From SIG480 sp045537045 (lineage in GTDB: Bacteria; Bacillota; Clostridia; Oscillospirales; JAAYXM01), in assembly GCA_045537045.1 (NCBI GenBank), contig JAZSOS010000004.1, positions 1 through 36,458 of the forward strand: a stretch of 36,458 nucleotides of DNA, written 5' to 3'. The position numbers and the translations under genes were made by a program. Position 1 is the stretch's first letter; the number at the start of each line of letters is the position of its first letter. This document shows positions 1-7,938 of the stretch, in pieces. The notes beneath the pieces were generated by a model. That model did not search any database and was not told the origin of the DNA. It was given only the letters and a program-made list of their open reading frames with translations.

Positions 1-789
1 AAGGCATATTTTGCATCACGCTACGGCAAGGGCAGCGGTGTTGACTATCTGAACTGTCCTATGGAAAAGGAAGAGTATGATGCATTTGTTGATGCGCTTA
101 TCAGTGCGGAGACAGCTCATCTTCATGAGTTTGAAAACTCCAAGGTGTTTGAAGGATGCATGCCTGTTGAGGTTATGGGAAGACGCGGCTATGATACGCT
201 CCGGTACGGACCGCTGAAGCCTGTGGGACTCCGCGATCCGAAAACGGGGCAGACACCGTACGCCGTTGCTCAGCTCCGGCGCGATAACCGTGAGGGAACA
301 CTGTATAACATTGTAGGATTCCAGACGCATCTGAAATTCGGAGAGCAGAAGAGAGTTTTCTCGCTCATCCCAGGGCTTCAGAATGCAGAATTTGTCAGAT
401 ACGGCGTAATGCACCGTAATACGTATATAAAGTCACCGGGAATTCTTAATGCTGATTATTCGGTGAAAAATGATGAAAATCTTTACTTTGCAGGTCAGAT
501 GACCGGTGTTGAGGGGTATATTGAATCTGCGTCTTCCGGTCTTATGGCAGGGCTTTCTCTTGCGATGAAGCTCTGTGGAAAGCAGTGTCCGGAATTTCCG
601 CAGACTACCGCAATCGGTGCACTTGGAATGTATGTAAGCTCCGGCAGCGTCGGGGATTTTCAACCAATGAACATAAATTTCGGAATTATGCCGCCGCTTG
701 ATGTTCGAATAAAAGTGAAAAAAGAGAAAAATGCGGCAATTGCCGCGCGTTCGCTTGCAGTAATAGATGAGATAGCAAAAAAACTGTAG
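1..789 (+). CDS. trmFO: TrmFO, folate-dependent tRNA (uracil-5-)-methyltransferase, C-terminal part
   Basis: The reading frame is open to the left edge, so the N-terminal FAD-binding domain lies outside the window; about 262 codons remain. The family makes 5-methyluridine at position 54 of the tRNA T-loop, using methylenetetrahydrofolate and FAD. Visible family stretches include the segment around PVEVMGRRGYDTLRYGPLKP, the VGFQTHLKFGEQKRVF block and the FAGQMTGVEGYIESASSG block, which belongs to the FAD-contacting C-terminal region of the GidA/TrmFO fold. The following gene starts 23 bases after the stop, so the two are probably cotranscribed. Identification rests on recalled family motifs and is firm. 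Confidence 0.95.
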   Translation, partial: KAYFASRYGKGSGVDYLNCPMEKEEYDAFVDALISAETAHLHEFENSKVFEGCMPVEVMGRRGYDTLRYGPLKPVGLRDPKTGQTPYAVAQLRRDNREGTLYNIVGFQTHLKFGEQKRVFSLIPGLQNAEFVRYGVMHRNTYIKSPGILNADYSVKNDENLYFAGQMTGVEGYIESASSGLMAGLSLAMKLCGKQCPEFPQTTAIGALGMYVSSGSVGDFQPMNINFGIMPPLDVRIKVKKEKNAAIAARSLAVIDEIAKKL

Positions 790-812
790 CGCAGAAAGGT
801 TTGGGTAAGAAA

Positions 813-1838
813 ATGAGAATAATACTTGACACAATGGGAAGCGACAACGGATCTTACGAGTTCGTAAAAGGTGCTGTTCTTGCCGCAGAGGATCTTGACG
901 TTGATCTGGTTCTGGTCGGTGATGAAAAAGAGCTTTGCGCGCATCTGAGTAAGGAAGACCCGCAGGGAAAATACAGAAAGAATATAAGCGTGATTCATGC
1001 AAGCGAGGTTGTTGATATGCACGATGACCCTCTTAAAGTGATGAAGGAAAAACCCGATTCGTCTATGACCGTTGCTCTTCGCACGCTCAGTGACGGAAAG
1101 GGCGATGCTCTTGTTTCTGCGGGAAATACGGGAGCACTTCTTACCCAGGCAACTCTTATTGTAAAGCGTATTCGCGGAATTCGCCGTGCTGCTCTTGCTC
1201 CGGTTATTCCGTCTGCTACCGGATGTGCTGTACTTATTGACAGCGGTGCGAATGCAGAATGCACTCCGGAATATCTGTATCAGTTTGCACTTATGGGGTC
1301 TTACTATGCAGAGCATGCCCTTGGTGTAAAGAACCCGAAGGTCGGTCTTCTCAACAACGGTGCTGAGGAACATAAAGGCGATGAGATTCACCGTGAGGCG
1401 AATCGGACTCTTACGGAGGCAGGTCAGCGCGGGGAGATAAACTATATCGGCAATATCGAAGGTCGCGACGGTCCTTTGGGAAAAGCGGATGTTATTGTTG
1501 CGGACGGATTTTCCGGAAATGTCTATCTCAAAACCATGGAGGGCGTGGGAATATTTTTTGCCCGCGAGCTTAAGAATATGTTTATGGCATCTCTCAAGGG
1601 GAAAATTGCCGGTCTTATGGTTAAGGGAGACATTGCGGGATTCAAAAAGAAAATTGACTACAATGATGCCGGCGGTGCGCCGCTTCTCGGCGTAAAAAAG
1701 CCGGTTATCAAGGCACACGGTTCTTCAAAGGCCAAATCGATTTACCACTGTATAATTCAGGCTATTGACTATATTGATTCAGGGATGACAATTCATCTCC
1801 AAAGAAGCCTGAAAGGAGAAAACGTTACCGATGAGTAA
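813..1838 (+). CDS. plsX: PlsX, phosphate acyltransferase
   Basis: Makes acyl-phosphate from acyl-ACP for phosphatidic acid synthesis (the PlsX/PlsY route of Gram-positive bacteria); peripheral membrane enzyme. The protein starts MRIILDTMGSDNG, matching the typical PlsX start, and carries NTGALL, GIRRAALAP and the VADGFSGNVYLKTMEG block. A TTG at 801 is also in frame but sits one base after the AAAGG at 795-799; the ATG at 813 gives usable spacing and the expected 341-residue length. The last codons overlap the start of rnc (shared bases 1831-1838), so translation is probably coupled. The plsX-rnc order is common in Bacillota, although here no acpP lies between them; an acpP is found alone near 11 kb. 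Confidence 0.95.
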   Translation: MRIILDTMGSDNGSYEFVKGAVLAAEDLDVDLVLVGDEKELCAHLSKEDPQGKYRKNISVIHASEVVDMHDDPLKVMKEKPDSSMTVALRTLSDGKGDALVSAGNTGALLTQATLIVKRIRGIRRAALAPVIPSATGCAVLIDSGANAECTPEYLYQFALMGSYYAEHALGVKNPKVGLLNNGAEEHKGDEIHREANRTLTEAGQRGEINYIGNIEGRDGPLGKADVIVADGFSGNVYLKTMEGVGIFFARELKNMFMASLKGKIAGLMVKGDIAGFKKKIDYNDAGGAPLLGVKKPVIKAHGSSKAKSIYHCIIQAIDYIDSGMTIHLQRSLKGENVTDE

Positions 1839-2535
1839 ACCCTCACAGAAAAATTATAGCAGATTTCAGAATGCGATAGGTTACAAGTTTAAGAACATTG
1901 CGCTTTTAGAGCGCGCGCTTACGCACAGTTCGTATGCTAACGAAAACCGCACAGCGGGAGTGCAGGATAACGAGCGCTTTGAGTTTTTGGGTGATTCCAT
2001 CCTCGGAATGAACACTGCTCTTTATCTTTTCAACAAGTATCCGGACGAGCCGGAGGGTGAGCTTACAAAAATGCGTTCTTCTCTTGTATGCACAGGTGCG
2101 CTGTGTGACAGGGCAAAGGCGATTGCTCTCGGTGACGAGCTTCGTCTCGGCCACGGAGAGGAAAGCGGCGGGGGAAGAGAACGTCCGTCCATTCTTGCCG
2201 ACGCGTTTGAAGCAGTAATTGGCGCAATTTATCTTGACTCAGGCGAGGAAAGTGCGCGTAGCTTTATAAAGAAGTTTGTGTTTGATGCGGAAAAAGGCGG
2301 AGAATGGAGCGTTACGGATTATAAAACAACACTTCAGGAAATCGTGCAAAAAAACCGTGGTGAGATGCTTTCGTATCGCGTTATAGAGTCAAACGGCCCC
2401 GACCACGAGAGAAGCTTTACCGTTGAGGTTATGATAAACAGCAACCATATCGGCACGGGGCACGGCCACAGCAAAAAAGAAGCGGAGCAGATGGCGGCGC
2501 GTGAAGCGTTAAAGCTTATGGGGATGGAGCAATGA
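1831..2535 (+). CDS. rnc: Ribonuclease III
   Basis: Double-strand-specific endoribonuclease that processes rRNA precursors and structured mRNAs in the cytoplasm. The 234 residues are the normal length. The catalytic signature ERFEFLGDSILG lies near residues 49-60, with the second acidic cluster in the RPSILADAFEAVIGAIYLD block near residue 120. A double-stranded RNA-binding domain fills the C-terminus (about 160-232), with a typical GHSKKEAEQMAAREAL helix. The ATG is embedded in the end of plsX, and the stop overlaps the next start in an ATGA arrangement, so the three genes appear translationally coupled. Confidence 0.97.
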   Translation: MSKPSQKNYSRFQNAIGYKFKNIALLERALTHSSYANENRTAGVQDNERFEFLGDSILGMNTALYLFNKYPDEPEGELTKMRSSLVCTGALCDRAKAIALGDELRLGHGEESGGGRERPSILADAFEAVIGAIYLDSGEESARSFIKKFVFDAEKGGEWSVTDYKTTLQEIVQKNRGEMLSYRVIESNGPDHERSFTVEVMINSNHIGTGHGHSKKEAEQMAAREALKLMGMEQ

Positions 2536-3533
2536 GCCGAATTATACCGGTTTTCATCCCGCATGCGGGATGCCCGCACGATTGCGTTTTTTGCAATCAG
2601 AAAAAGATAGCAGGAACGCTTGTTCCGCCGGAAGGTCGCGAGATTTCTGATATTATAGAAAACGCACTTAAATGCTCGGGGGAAAACCCCGAGGTTGCTT
2701 TTTACGGTGGAAGCTTTACCGCGATTGAACGCCCTCTTATGATAGAATATCTTTCAGCGGCAAAGCGTTTTATTGACGAGGACAGGCTTTCGTCAATACG
2801 CCTTTCCACGCGTCCGGACAGCATAGATGAAGAAAAGCTTTGTATTCTCAAGGAATACGGTGTGCGGACAATTGAACTCGGCACACAGTCAATGTGTGAG
2901 GATGTGCTGATAACCTCCGGTAGAGGTCATACTGCAGAAGATACGGAAAATGCGGTAAAGCTTATTAAAAAGCACGGCTTTGCGCTTATATTGCAGATGA
3001 TGACGCATCTTCCCGGCTCTGATGATGAAAAGGATATATACACGGCGAAAAAGATAGCAACACTTGCGCCGGACGGAGTGCGTGTTTATCCGACTGTTGT
3101 AGTGCGCGATACCGCACTGGAAACACTCTGGCGTGAGGGAAAGTATACACCTGCAACACCGGAATCGGCGGCACGCCTTGGCGGGCAGATACTTGAGATA
3201 TTTGAAGAAAGTGATATTCCCGTAATACGCTTCGGACTTAATCCTACGGATGATTTATCTGACGGAGAGGCTCTCTGTGGGGCATACCATCCGGCGCTCG
3301 GGGAAATGGCGATGTCGGAGCGCTTTTTACGTTTGTGCAGAGCAGAAATTGAACGCAGTGGATATCGTGGCGGTGCAATACATATTCTTGTTAATCCCAA
3401 GCGCGTGTCTGTTATGAGCGGACAGAAAAAGTGCAATAAAATCCGTCTTATTGGCGAATACGGATTCCGTGATGTGCGTATTTCAGGTGATGAAAAGCTT
3501 GGTATGTCCGAGGTTCTGGTTGCTCGGCAATAA
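2532..3533 (+). CDS. Radical SAM protein, Elp3/HemN-like
   Basis: A 333-residue radical S-adenosylmethionine protein. Residues 14-21 read CPHDCVFC, giving the CxxxCxxC cluster ligands, followed by the GGSFTAIE motif that contacts SAM and the IELGTQSM segment. These features place it in the Elp3/coproporphyrinogen-oxidase-like group that commonly follows rnc in Clostridia. It lacks the acetyltransferase domain of true Elp3, so tRNA wobble modification cannot be assumed. Substrate unknown. Overlaps the rnc stop by 4 bases. The usual distal partners smc and ftsY do not follow; the operon ends here and a new promoter appears at 3561. Confidence 0.85.
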   Translation: MSRIIPVFIPHAGCPHDCVFCNQKKIAGTLVPPEGREISDIIENALKCSGENPEVAFYGGSFTAIERPLMIEYLSAAKRFIDEDRLSSIRLSTRPDSIDEEKLCILKEYGVRTIELGTQSMCEDVLITSGRGHTAEDTENAVKLIKKHGFALILQMMTHLPGSDDEKDIYTAKKIATLAPDGVRVYPTVVVRDTALETLWREGKYTPATPESAARLGGQILEIFEESDIPVIRFGLNPTDDLSDGEALCGAYHPALGEMAMSERFLRLCRAEIERSGYRGGAIHILVNPKRVSVMSGQKKCNKIRLIGEYGFRDVRISGDEKLGMSEVLVARQ

Positions 3534-3560
3534 AAATTGTATAAATTTTGAAAAAAGTTG

Positions 3561-3589
3561 TTGCATTATGGCATGAAGTGTGTTATTAT
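3561..3589 (+). promoter_or_regulatory. Promoter of the glycine riboswitch/symporter unit
   Basis: TTGCAT at 3561-3566 and TATTAT at 3584-3589 with a 17-base spacer, placing the transcript start near 3596, just ahead of the riboswitch. Confidence 0.7.
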
Positions 3590-3621
3590 ATATCCAATTG
3601 AATATTGCCCGATGAAACTTT

Positions 3622-3735
3622 CAGAATCGGAAGAGACTGGAAGCGGAGGGGGCTCCGGAGAATCTCTTAAATGAGTGCCGAAGGTGTAAGGCAGAAAATT
3701 CTGCTGAATCTCTCAGGCAAAAGAACGGAGAAAAC
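3622..3735 (+). ncRNA. Glycine riboswitch, single aptamer
   Basis: The conserved core GCCGAAGGTGTAAGGCAG (3676-3693) and the 3' block CTCTCAGGCAAAAGAAC (3710-3726) are hallmarks of the glycine aptamer. AGAGA near 3632 can pair with TCTCT near 3709 to close P1. Only one copy of the core is present, so this is a singlet rather than the tandem form, with an unusually long P2 region that contains its own GGAG/CTCC hairpin. It lies between a promoter and intrinsic terminators and upstream of an amino-acid symporter. Whether glycine binding turns the gene on or off is not evident from sequence alone. Confidence 0.85.
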
Positions 3736-3758
3736 ACATACAAATCCCACATCCTTGT

Positions 3759-3821
3759 ATGCGTTTTTCGGAGTTGCTGCATTATTGCGGCATTTTTTAT
3801 TGCCGGAAAACGCATTTTTTT
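3759..3821 (+). terminator. Nested terminator hairpins after the glycine aptamer
   Basis: TGCTGCA (3775-3781) pairs with TGCGGCA (3786-3792) and is followed by six T (3793-3798). An outer stem, ATGCGTTTTTCGG (3759-3771) against CCGGAAAACGCAT (from 3803), encloses it and is itself followed by a T run. These are the likely expression platform of the riboswitch. A third hairpin, GGACCG/CGGTCC near 3870-3890, sits just before the ribosome binding site. Confidence 0.7.
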
Positions 3822-3915
3822 GTTTTCGCCGTCAATGAAATTTGCCCCAAAAGTGCGCAAATTTATTCCGGACCGGAACAAGGACGGTCCAAAATATTTT
3901 TAGGAGGAAAAAATT

Positions 3916-5325
3916 ATGCAGGCATTTCTCGACTCACTCTTGGCGGCAGTCCAGAAAGCAAACGGCTTTCTTGCGGACTACATTCTCATCATTCTGCTCG
4001 TGGGAGCAGGTCTCTTTTTCACGGTCAAAACGCGTTTCGTTCAGGTTCGTTGCTTTAGTGAAGGAATGAAAAGGGTTTTTGGCAACATCAAGCTTTTCGG
4101 CAACAAGGACGGCAGTGGTCTTACCTCGTTCCAGGCACTTGCAACAGCAATTGCGGCACAGGTCGGTACCGGTAACATCGTCGGCGCATCGGGCGCAATT
4201 TTAATTGGTGGTCCGGGTGCTATCTTCTGGATGTGGGTTATTGCATTTTTAGGTATGGCTACGATTTATGCAGAAGCAGTTCTTGCACAGGAAACACGCA
4301 CCGTTGATGCAAACGGCGAAATCCATGGCGGTCCGGTTTACTACATAAAGAAAGCGTTCCCCAACGGCTTCGGAACCTTCCTTGCAATTTTCTTTGCAGT
4401 AGCAATCACCGTTGCACTCGGCTTCTTTGGCTCAATGGTACAGTCAAATTCCATTGCAGAGTCATGCTACACCGCATTCGGTATTGAAGGTTGGATTATT
4501 GGTATTATTGTTGCTGCGGTATCTGCGTTCATCTTCATCGGTGGTGTAAAAAGACTTGCATCAGTAACGGAAAAGCTTGTTCCGATAATGGCATGCCTTT
4601 TCCTTCTCGGCGGTCTTGTAGTGCTTGTTGCACGAATCAAGTACATTCCGGAAACCTTTGGTGCAATATTCAAGTATGCGTTTACGCCTGATGCACTTAT
4701 CGGCGGCGGAATCGGTTATGCTCTTAAAACGGCTATCAGCCAGGGTGCAAAGCGCGGTCTCTTCTCGAACGAGGCAGGTATGGGTTCAACTCCGCATGCA
4801 CACGCAATGGCAGATGTAGAGAAGCCGCATGACCAGGGCTGTGTCGCAATGGTAGGTGTGTTTATTGATACATTTATTGTTCTAACAATGACAGCTCTTG
4901 TTGTTATCTCAACTCTCTATGTCGGCGAAGGCGGACTTCTTGCAAGCGGAGATTACATTGCGGCAATTGAAGCTCAGGGTATTATGAAAACGAATGCGAT
5001 GCAGATGGCTGTCGGCAGCGTTTTCGGTACAAGCTTCGGTAATATGTTTATCGCAATATGCCTTCTCTTCTTTGCGTATTCAACAATTATCGGCTGGAAC
5101 TTCTTCGGAAAGATTAACGTTCAGTATCTCACAAAGAACAGCAAGGCAGCAGTTGTAATTTATTCCGTTGTTGCAATAGTATTCATTTTCCTCGGTACGC
5201 TTCTCTCAAACGATCTCGTATGGGAGCTTACGGACTTCTTCAATTATCTTATGGTTATCCCGAACGTAATTGCGCTTGTTGCGCTTTGGAAAGTTGTTGC
5301 AGCATCTGCACGTGGAAATAAATAA
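3916..5325 (+). CDS. Sodium:alanine/glycine symporter (AGCS family)
   Basis: A 469-residue, roughly eleven-helix integral membrane protein of the AGCS family, which imports alanine or glycine with Na+. The family signature is clear: the stretch LATAIAAQVGTGNIVGASGA near residues 75-95 and the conserved SNEAGMGSTPHAHA segment near residue 290. The start follows TAGGAGGAAAAAATT with good spacing. The glycine riboswitch in the leader points to glycine as a physiological substrate. A GC-rich hairpin ends the unit right after the stop, so it is monocistronic. Confidence 0.93.
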   Translation: MQAFLDSLLAAVQKANGFLADYILIILLVGAGLFFTVKTRFVQVRCFSEGMKRVFGNIKLFGNKDGSGLTSFQALATAIAAQVGTGNIVGASGAILIGGPGAIFWMWVIAFLGMATIYAEAVLAQETRTVDANGEIHGGPVYYIKKAFPNGFGTFLAIFFAVAITVALGFFGSMVQSNSIAESCYTAFGIEGWIIGIIVAAVSAFIFIGGVKRLASVTEKLVPIMACLFLLGGLVVLVARIKYIPETFGAIFKYAFTPDALIGGGIGYALKTAISQGAKRGLFSNEAGMGSTPHAHAMADVEKPHDQGCVAMVGVFIDTFIVLTMTALVVISTLYVGEGGLLASGDYIAAIEAQGIMKTNAMQMAVGSVFGTSFGNMFIAICLLFFAYSTIIGWNFFGKINVQYLTKNSKAAVVIYSVVAIVFIFLGTLLSNDLVWELTDFFNYLMVIPNVIALVALWKVVAASARGNK

Positions 5326-5340
5326 TAGCATTTTTAAAAT

Positions 5341-5367
5341 TCCGGACACCGAGTTTCGGTGTCCGGA
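5341..5367 (+). terminator. Terminator hairpin after the AGCS symporter
   Basis: Perfect 12-bp stem TCCGGACACCGA/TCGGTGTCCGGA with a three-base loop. The following AAAATTT is a poor U-tract, but flanking AAATT/AATTT can extend the stem. Confidence 0.7.
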
Positions 5368-5385
5368 AAAATTTCATGTAAGGTA

Positions 5386-5414
5386 TTGGCAAATTAAACA
5401 TTTTATGGTATACT
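5386..5414 (+). promoter_or_regulatory. Promoter of putP
   Basis: TTGGCA at 5386-5391 and TATACT at 5409-5414, 17-base spacer, 34 bases before the start codon. Confidence 0.75.
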
Positions 5415-5447
5415 TATGCATATTGACTTTTAAAGGAGAATAGGAAA

Positions 5448-6905
5448 ATGACAGAAATTATTGTTTTTTCAATTTACCTTCTCTGTATGCTCGGAATAGG
5501 CGTGTATTTCTTCTTCAAAGACCGTAATGGCGGAGAAAAAAGCTTTTTCCTTGGCGGCAGACAGATGGGTCCGTGGGTTTCGGCGCTTTCGGCCGGAGCA
5601 TCTGATATGAGCGCATGGGTGCTTATGGGACTTCCTACGGCAATTTATGCTGCAGGTCTCGGGCAGGTATGGGTTTCGGCAGGTCTTGCTATCGGATATG
5701 CTATAAGCTGGCTTGTTGAGGCTCCGCGTCTCCGCAAGTTCTCAATTGTTGCGAATGACTCTATCACCATTCCTCAGTACCTTACAAACCGCTTTCTTTC
5801 AAAATCGCGCGCGCTTCAGATTCTTTGTGCAATAGTTTTCCTTATTGCATATACGGTTTACTGTGCATCAAGCATCAAGGCATGCGGCACGCTTTTCAAT
5901 ACAGTTTTAGGTATTGATGCGCAGGTCGCAATGTACATAGCTGCATTTATCATCATCGGATATACGTTCCTTGGCGGTTTCTCCGCTGTTTGTTGGACAG
6001 ACTTTTTTCAGGGACTTCTGATTCTCGGCTCAATGTTTATTGCTCCGATTTTTGCAGCGTTTGTTCTCGATGCTCCGACAATGGCAGACAATATGGCAAC
6101 GCTTGAGACGAATTTCTGGAATCCGATTGCAAGCTGGAAGGAAATAGTTTCCGGTCTTGCTTGGGGGCTCGGTTACTTCGGTATGCCACATATCATAATC
6201 CGCTATATGTCGCTCCGTTCACAGAAAGAGCTTAAAAAGTCAGCGAGAATCGGTATCACATGGACTGCGCTCATCGTTCTCTTTGCAGCAATTATCGGTA
6301 TCGTAGGACGTCTTTTCCTTGGATATGATGAGACAATCAACGCAAATGAGCTTGTATTTATAGAAATGGTTCGCAAGATATTCCCGCCGCTTTTCTCCGG
6401 CATTCTTCTCTCGGCTATTCTTGCTGCATCCATGAGCACTGCTGACAGCCAGCTTCTTGCGGCTTCCTCTGCGTTTGCAAGTGACGTTTACAAGCCGGTT
6501 GTTCGCAAAAATAAGGCAAGTGACAAAGAACTTCTCTGGGTCGGACGCTTTGTTGTTCTTGCAGTTGCGGTTATCGCACTTATCATTGCGGCAAATCCCG
6601 CATCTGCATCCATTATGGGGCTTGTTTCAAATGCATGGGGTGTATTCGGTGCGGCATTTGGTCCCACCATTATGCTTTCTCTTTTCTGGAAGCGCTTTAA
6701 CTTCAAGGGCGCTGTTGCAGGTATTCTCACCGGTGCGGTGGTTGATATCTGCTGGCTGGCATTCCTTGGCAACACCGGAATATATGAAATTCTTCCGGGC
6801 AGTGTTGCAAGCCTTATCGTTGCCGTTGCGGTTACCCTTATGACAAAGAAACCGTCAGAAGAGGTTGAAAAGCTCTTTGATGATGCAGTGGCTTACGACG
6901 AATAA
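5448..6905 (+). CDS. putP: Sodium/proline symporter PutP
   Basis: A 485-residue member of the sodium:solute symporter family with about thirteen predicted helices. PutP-like features are the GGRQMGPWVSALSAGASDMS block near residues 38-57 (Na+ and proline site of the first core helix), GLAIGYAISW and the GILLSAILAASMSTADSQLL block near residue 325, typical of PutP. It imports proline with Na+ as nutrient or osmoprotectant. It follows its own promoter and an AAGGAG ribosome binding site and ends in a strong hairpin, so it is transcribed alone. Proline is the likeliest substrate by family; related members carry other solutes. Confidence 0.9.
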   Translation: MTEIIVFSIYLLCMLGIGVYFFFKDRNGGEKSFFLGGRQMGPWVSALSAGASDMSAWVLMGLPTAIYAAGLGQVWVSAGLAIGYAISWLVEAPRLRKFSIVANDSITIPQYLTNRFLSKSRALQILCAIVFLIAYTVYCASSIKACGTLFNTVLGIDAQVAMYIAAFIIIGYTFLGGFSAVCWTDFFQGLLILGSMFIAPIFAAFVLDAPTMADNMATLETNFWNPIASWKEIVSGLAWGLGYFGMPHIIIRYMSLRSQKELKKSARIGITWTALIVLFAAIIGIVGRLFLGYDETINANELVFIEMVRKIFPPLFSGILLSAILAASMSTADSQLLAASSAFASDVYKPVVRKNKASDKELLWVGRFVVLAVAVIALIIAANPASASIMGLVSNAWGVFGAAFGPTIMLSLFWKRFNFKGAVAGILTGAVVDICWLAFLGNTGIYEILPGSVASLIVAVAVTLMTKKPSEEVEKLFDDAVAYDE

Positions 6906-6922
6906 GATAAAATAGATATGTC

Positions 6923-6950
6923 ACACCCGCCGCAAAAGTGCGGCGGGTGT
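6923..6950. terminator. Bidirectional terminator between convergent genes
   Basis: Perfect 12-bp stem ACACCCGCCGCA/TGCGGCGGGTGT with an AAAG loop, placed between putP (plus) and the SSB-like gene (minus). Confidence 0.8.
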
Positions 6951-6953
6951 AGT

Positions 6954-7571
6954 TTATTCTTCGAATGAGACTTCTTCGATTGACGAAACCGAGACTTCGA
7001 ATGCAACTCTTACTGTCTCAACTCCGTCGATAAGTTTTGTGTATTCGCGGCTTTGCACACGTCCGCAGACGGTTATCACGTCTCCTGTACGGAAAGTTCC
7101 GGCGGCGCGTGCATTGCGTCCCCAGACGATAAGAGGAAGATAATCGCTTCTTCCGTATTTTCTGTTGGTTGCAAGCATGATATCGCATATCTCACGACCG
7201 AGCGGTGTTTTGCGGTAAACAGGTGTTTTGCATATGGTACCCGTAAGGTGAAGTGCATTTTCGTATGTATTTTCTTCACAGGGCGTAAGCTCTTTTATAA
7301 ACGCGGAGATAATCAGGCGGTTTCCGGTTTCCGTCTTTTTGTTGAACGAGCGTAGCTCGCTTTGCGTTGAAATGAAATCTCCGGGAGTTAAATTATGCTC
7401 AGCTACGGCTTCGCTGCGTATAATAGCATTGATTATATCATATGTTCCGGAAAGCCTGCGTGTTTCAAGTTTAAATGTGTAAAAAAGAGTTCCGTGAGAT
7501 TCGTGAGAAAATTCTATATCCGATACGATTTTTCCGCTGAGATAAAGAATGTTCTGAGAAGAGTTTTCCAT
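6954..7571 (-). CDS. Single-stranded DNA-binding-like protein with two OB folds
   Basis: A 205-residue protein with two tandem OB-fold-like halves. The first (about 8-90) starts NILYLSGKIVSDIEF and the second (about 105-195) carries LHLTGTICKTPVYRKTPLGR and ends in a V-x-GRVQSREY strand, the pattern of SSB/PriB proteins. It has no acidic C-terminal tip of the DDDIPF kind, so it is not the replicative Ssb and may not recruit partners the same way. The start is taken at the internal ATG (7569-7571), because GAGGTGGC lies five bases upstream; a longer in-frame extension to 7646 lacks such a site. It probably binds single-stranded nucleic acid; the role is unknown. Confidence 0.75.
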   Translation of the reverse strand: MENSSQNILYLSGKIVSDIEFSHESHGTLFYTFKLETRRLSGTYDIINAIIRSEAVAEHNLTPGDFISTQSELRSFNKKTETGNRLIISAFIKELTPCEENTYENALHLTGTICKTPVYRKTPLGREICDIMLATNRKYGRSDYLPLIVWGRNARAAGTFRTGDVITVCGRVQSREYTKLIDGVETVRVAFEVSVSSIEEVSFEE

Positions 7572-7677
7572 TAAAAGCCACCTCATATCATAAGTCTTAA
7601 TACTAATGTATTTCGGTACGGACAGAAATATGACCTGGATATACAACTCTTTTCCAATTGCCCAAAAGCAATAATGC

Positions 7678-7706
7678 TTGACACAAAAGGTGAAATAGTG
7701 TATAAT
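7678..7706 (+). promoter_or_regulatory. Consensus promoter upstream of the CNNM leader
   Basis: Exact TTGACA (7678-7683) and exact TATAAT (7701-7706) with a 17-base spacer. The transcript would start near 7713, about 225 bases before the transporter start codon. Confidence 0.88.
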
Positions 7707-7742
7707 ACATCTCAGTATTACAGAAAGGATGGCAATTTGAAT

Positions 7743-7877
7743 ATGGATTCGGATGACGGAGATTACCCCGCTAATACCGAAAAATATATTTATTTGTTAT
7801 ATGAGGCGTACTTGCGCGCGTTTTCAGAATATGCACGCAGGTGTGCCTTTTTGTGCTTCAAAAGAGTGCGCATATGA
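7743..7877 (+). CDS. Possible 44-residue leader ORF upstream of the CNNM transporter
   Basis: ATG at 7743 follows AAAGGATGG (7724-7732) at a rather long spacing; a TTG at 7737 is also in frame. The product starts MDSDDGDYP, with four acidic residues in its first seven and a proline soon after, and ends basic (FKRVRI). It is not recognised as any known protein. It fills most of the 225-base leader of a putative Mg2+/Co2+ transporter. Acidic and proline-rich leader peptides are known to destabilise ribosomes at low Mg2+ (mgtL in enteric bacteria), so a sensing role is possible but is inference. It may equally be a chance ORF in a structured leader. Confidence 0.4.
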   Translation: MDSDDGDYPANTEKYIYLLYEAYLRAFSEYARRCAFLCFKRVRI

Positions 7878-7938
7878 TTTGGTGGCGGCAAAAACACAAT
7901 AACAGTAAATATATTTAAGGAGAGTTAAAACATAAATC

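Noticed and set aside
801..812. TTG 801 as the plsX start
   Set aside because: It touches the only ribosome-binding-like sequence; ATG 813 gives proper spacing and the usual N-terminus.
7713..7938. M-box or yybP-ykoY riboswitch before the CNNM gene
   Set aside because: The conserved core sequences of these classes were not found in the leader.
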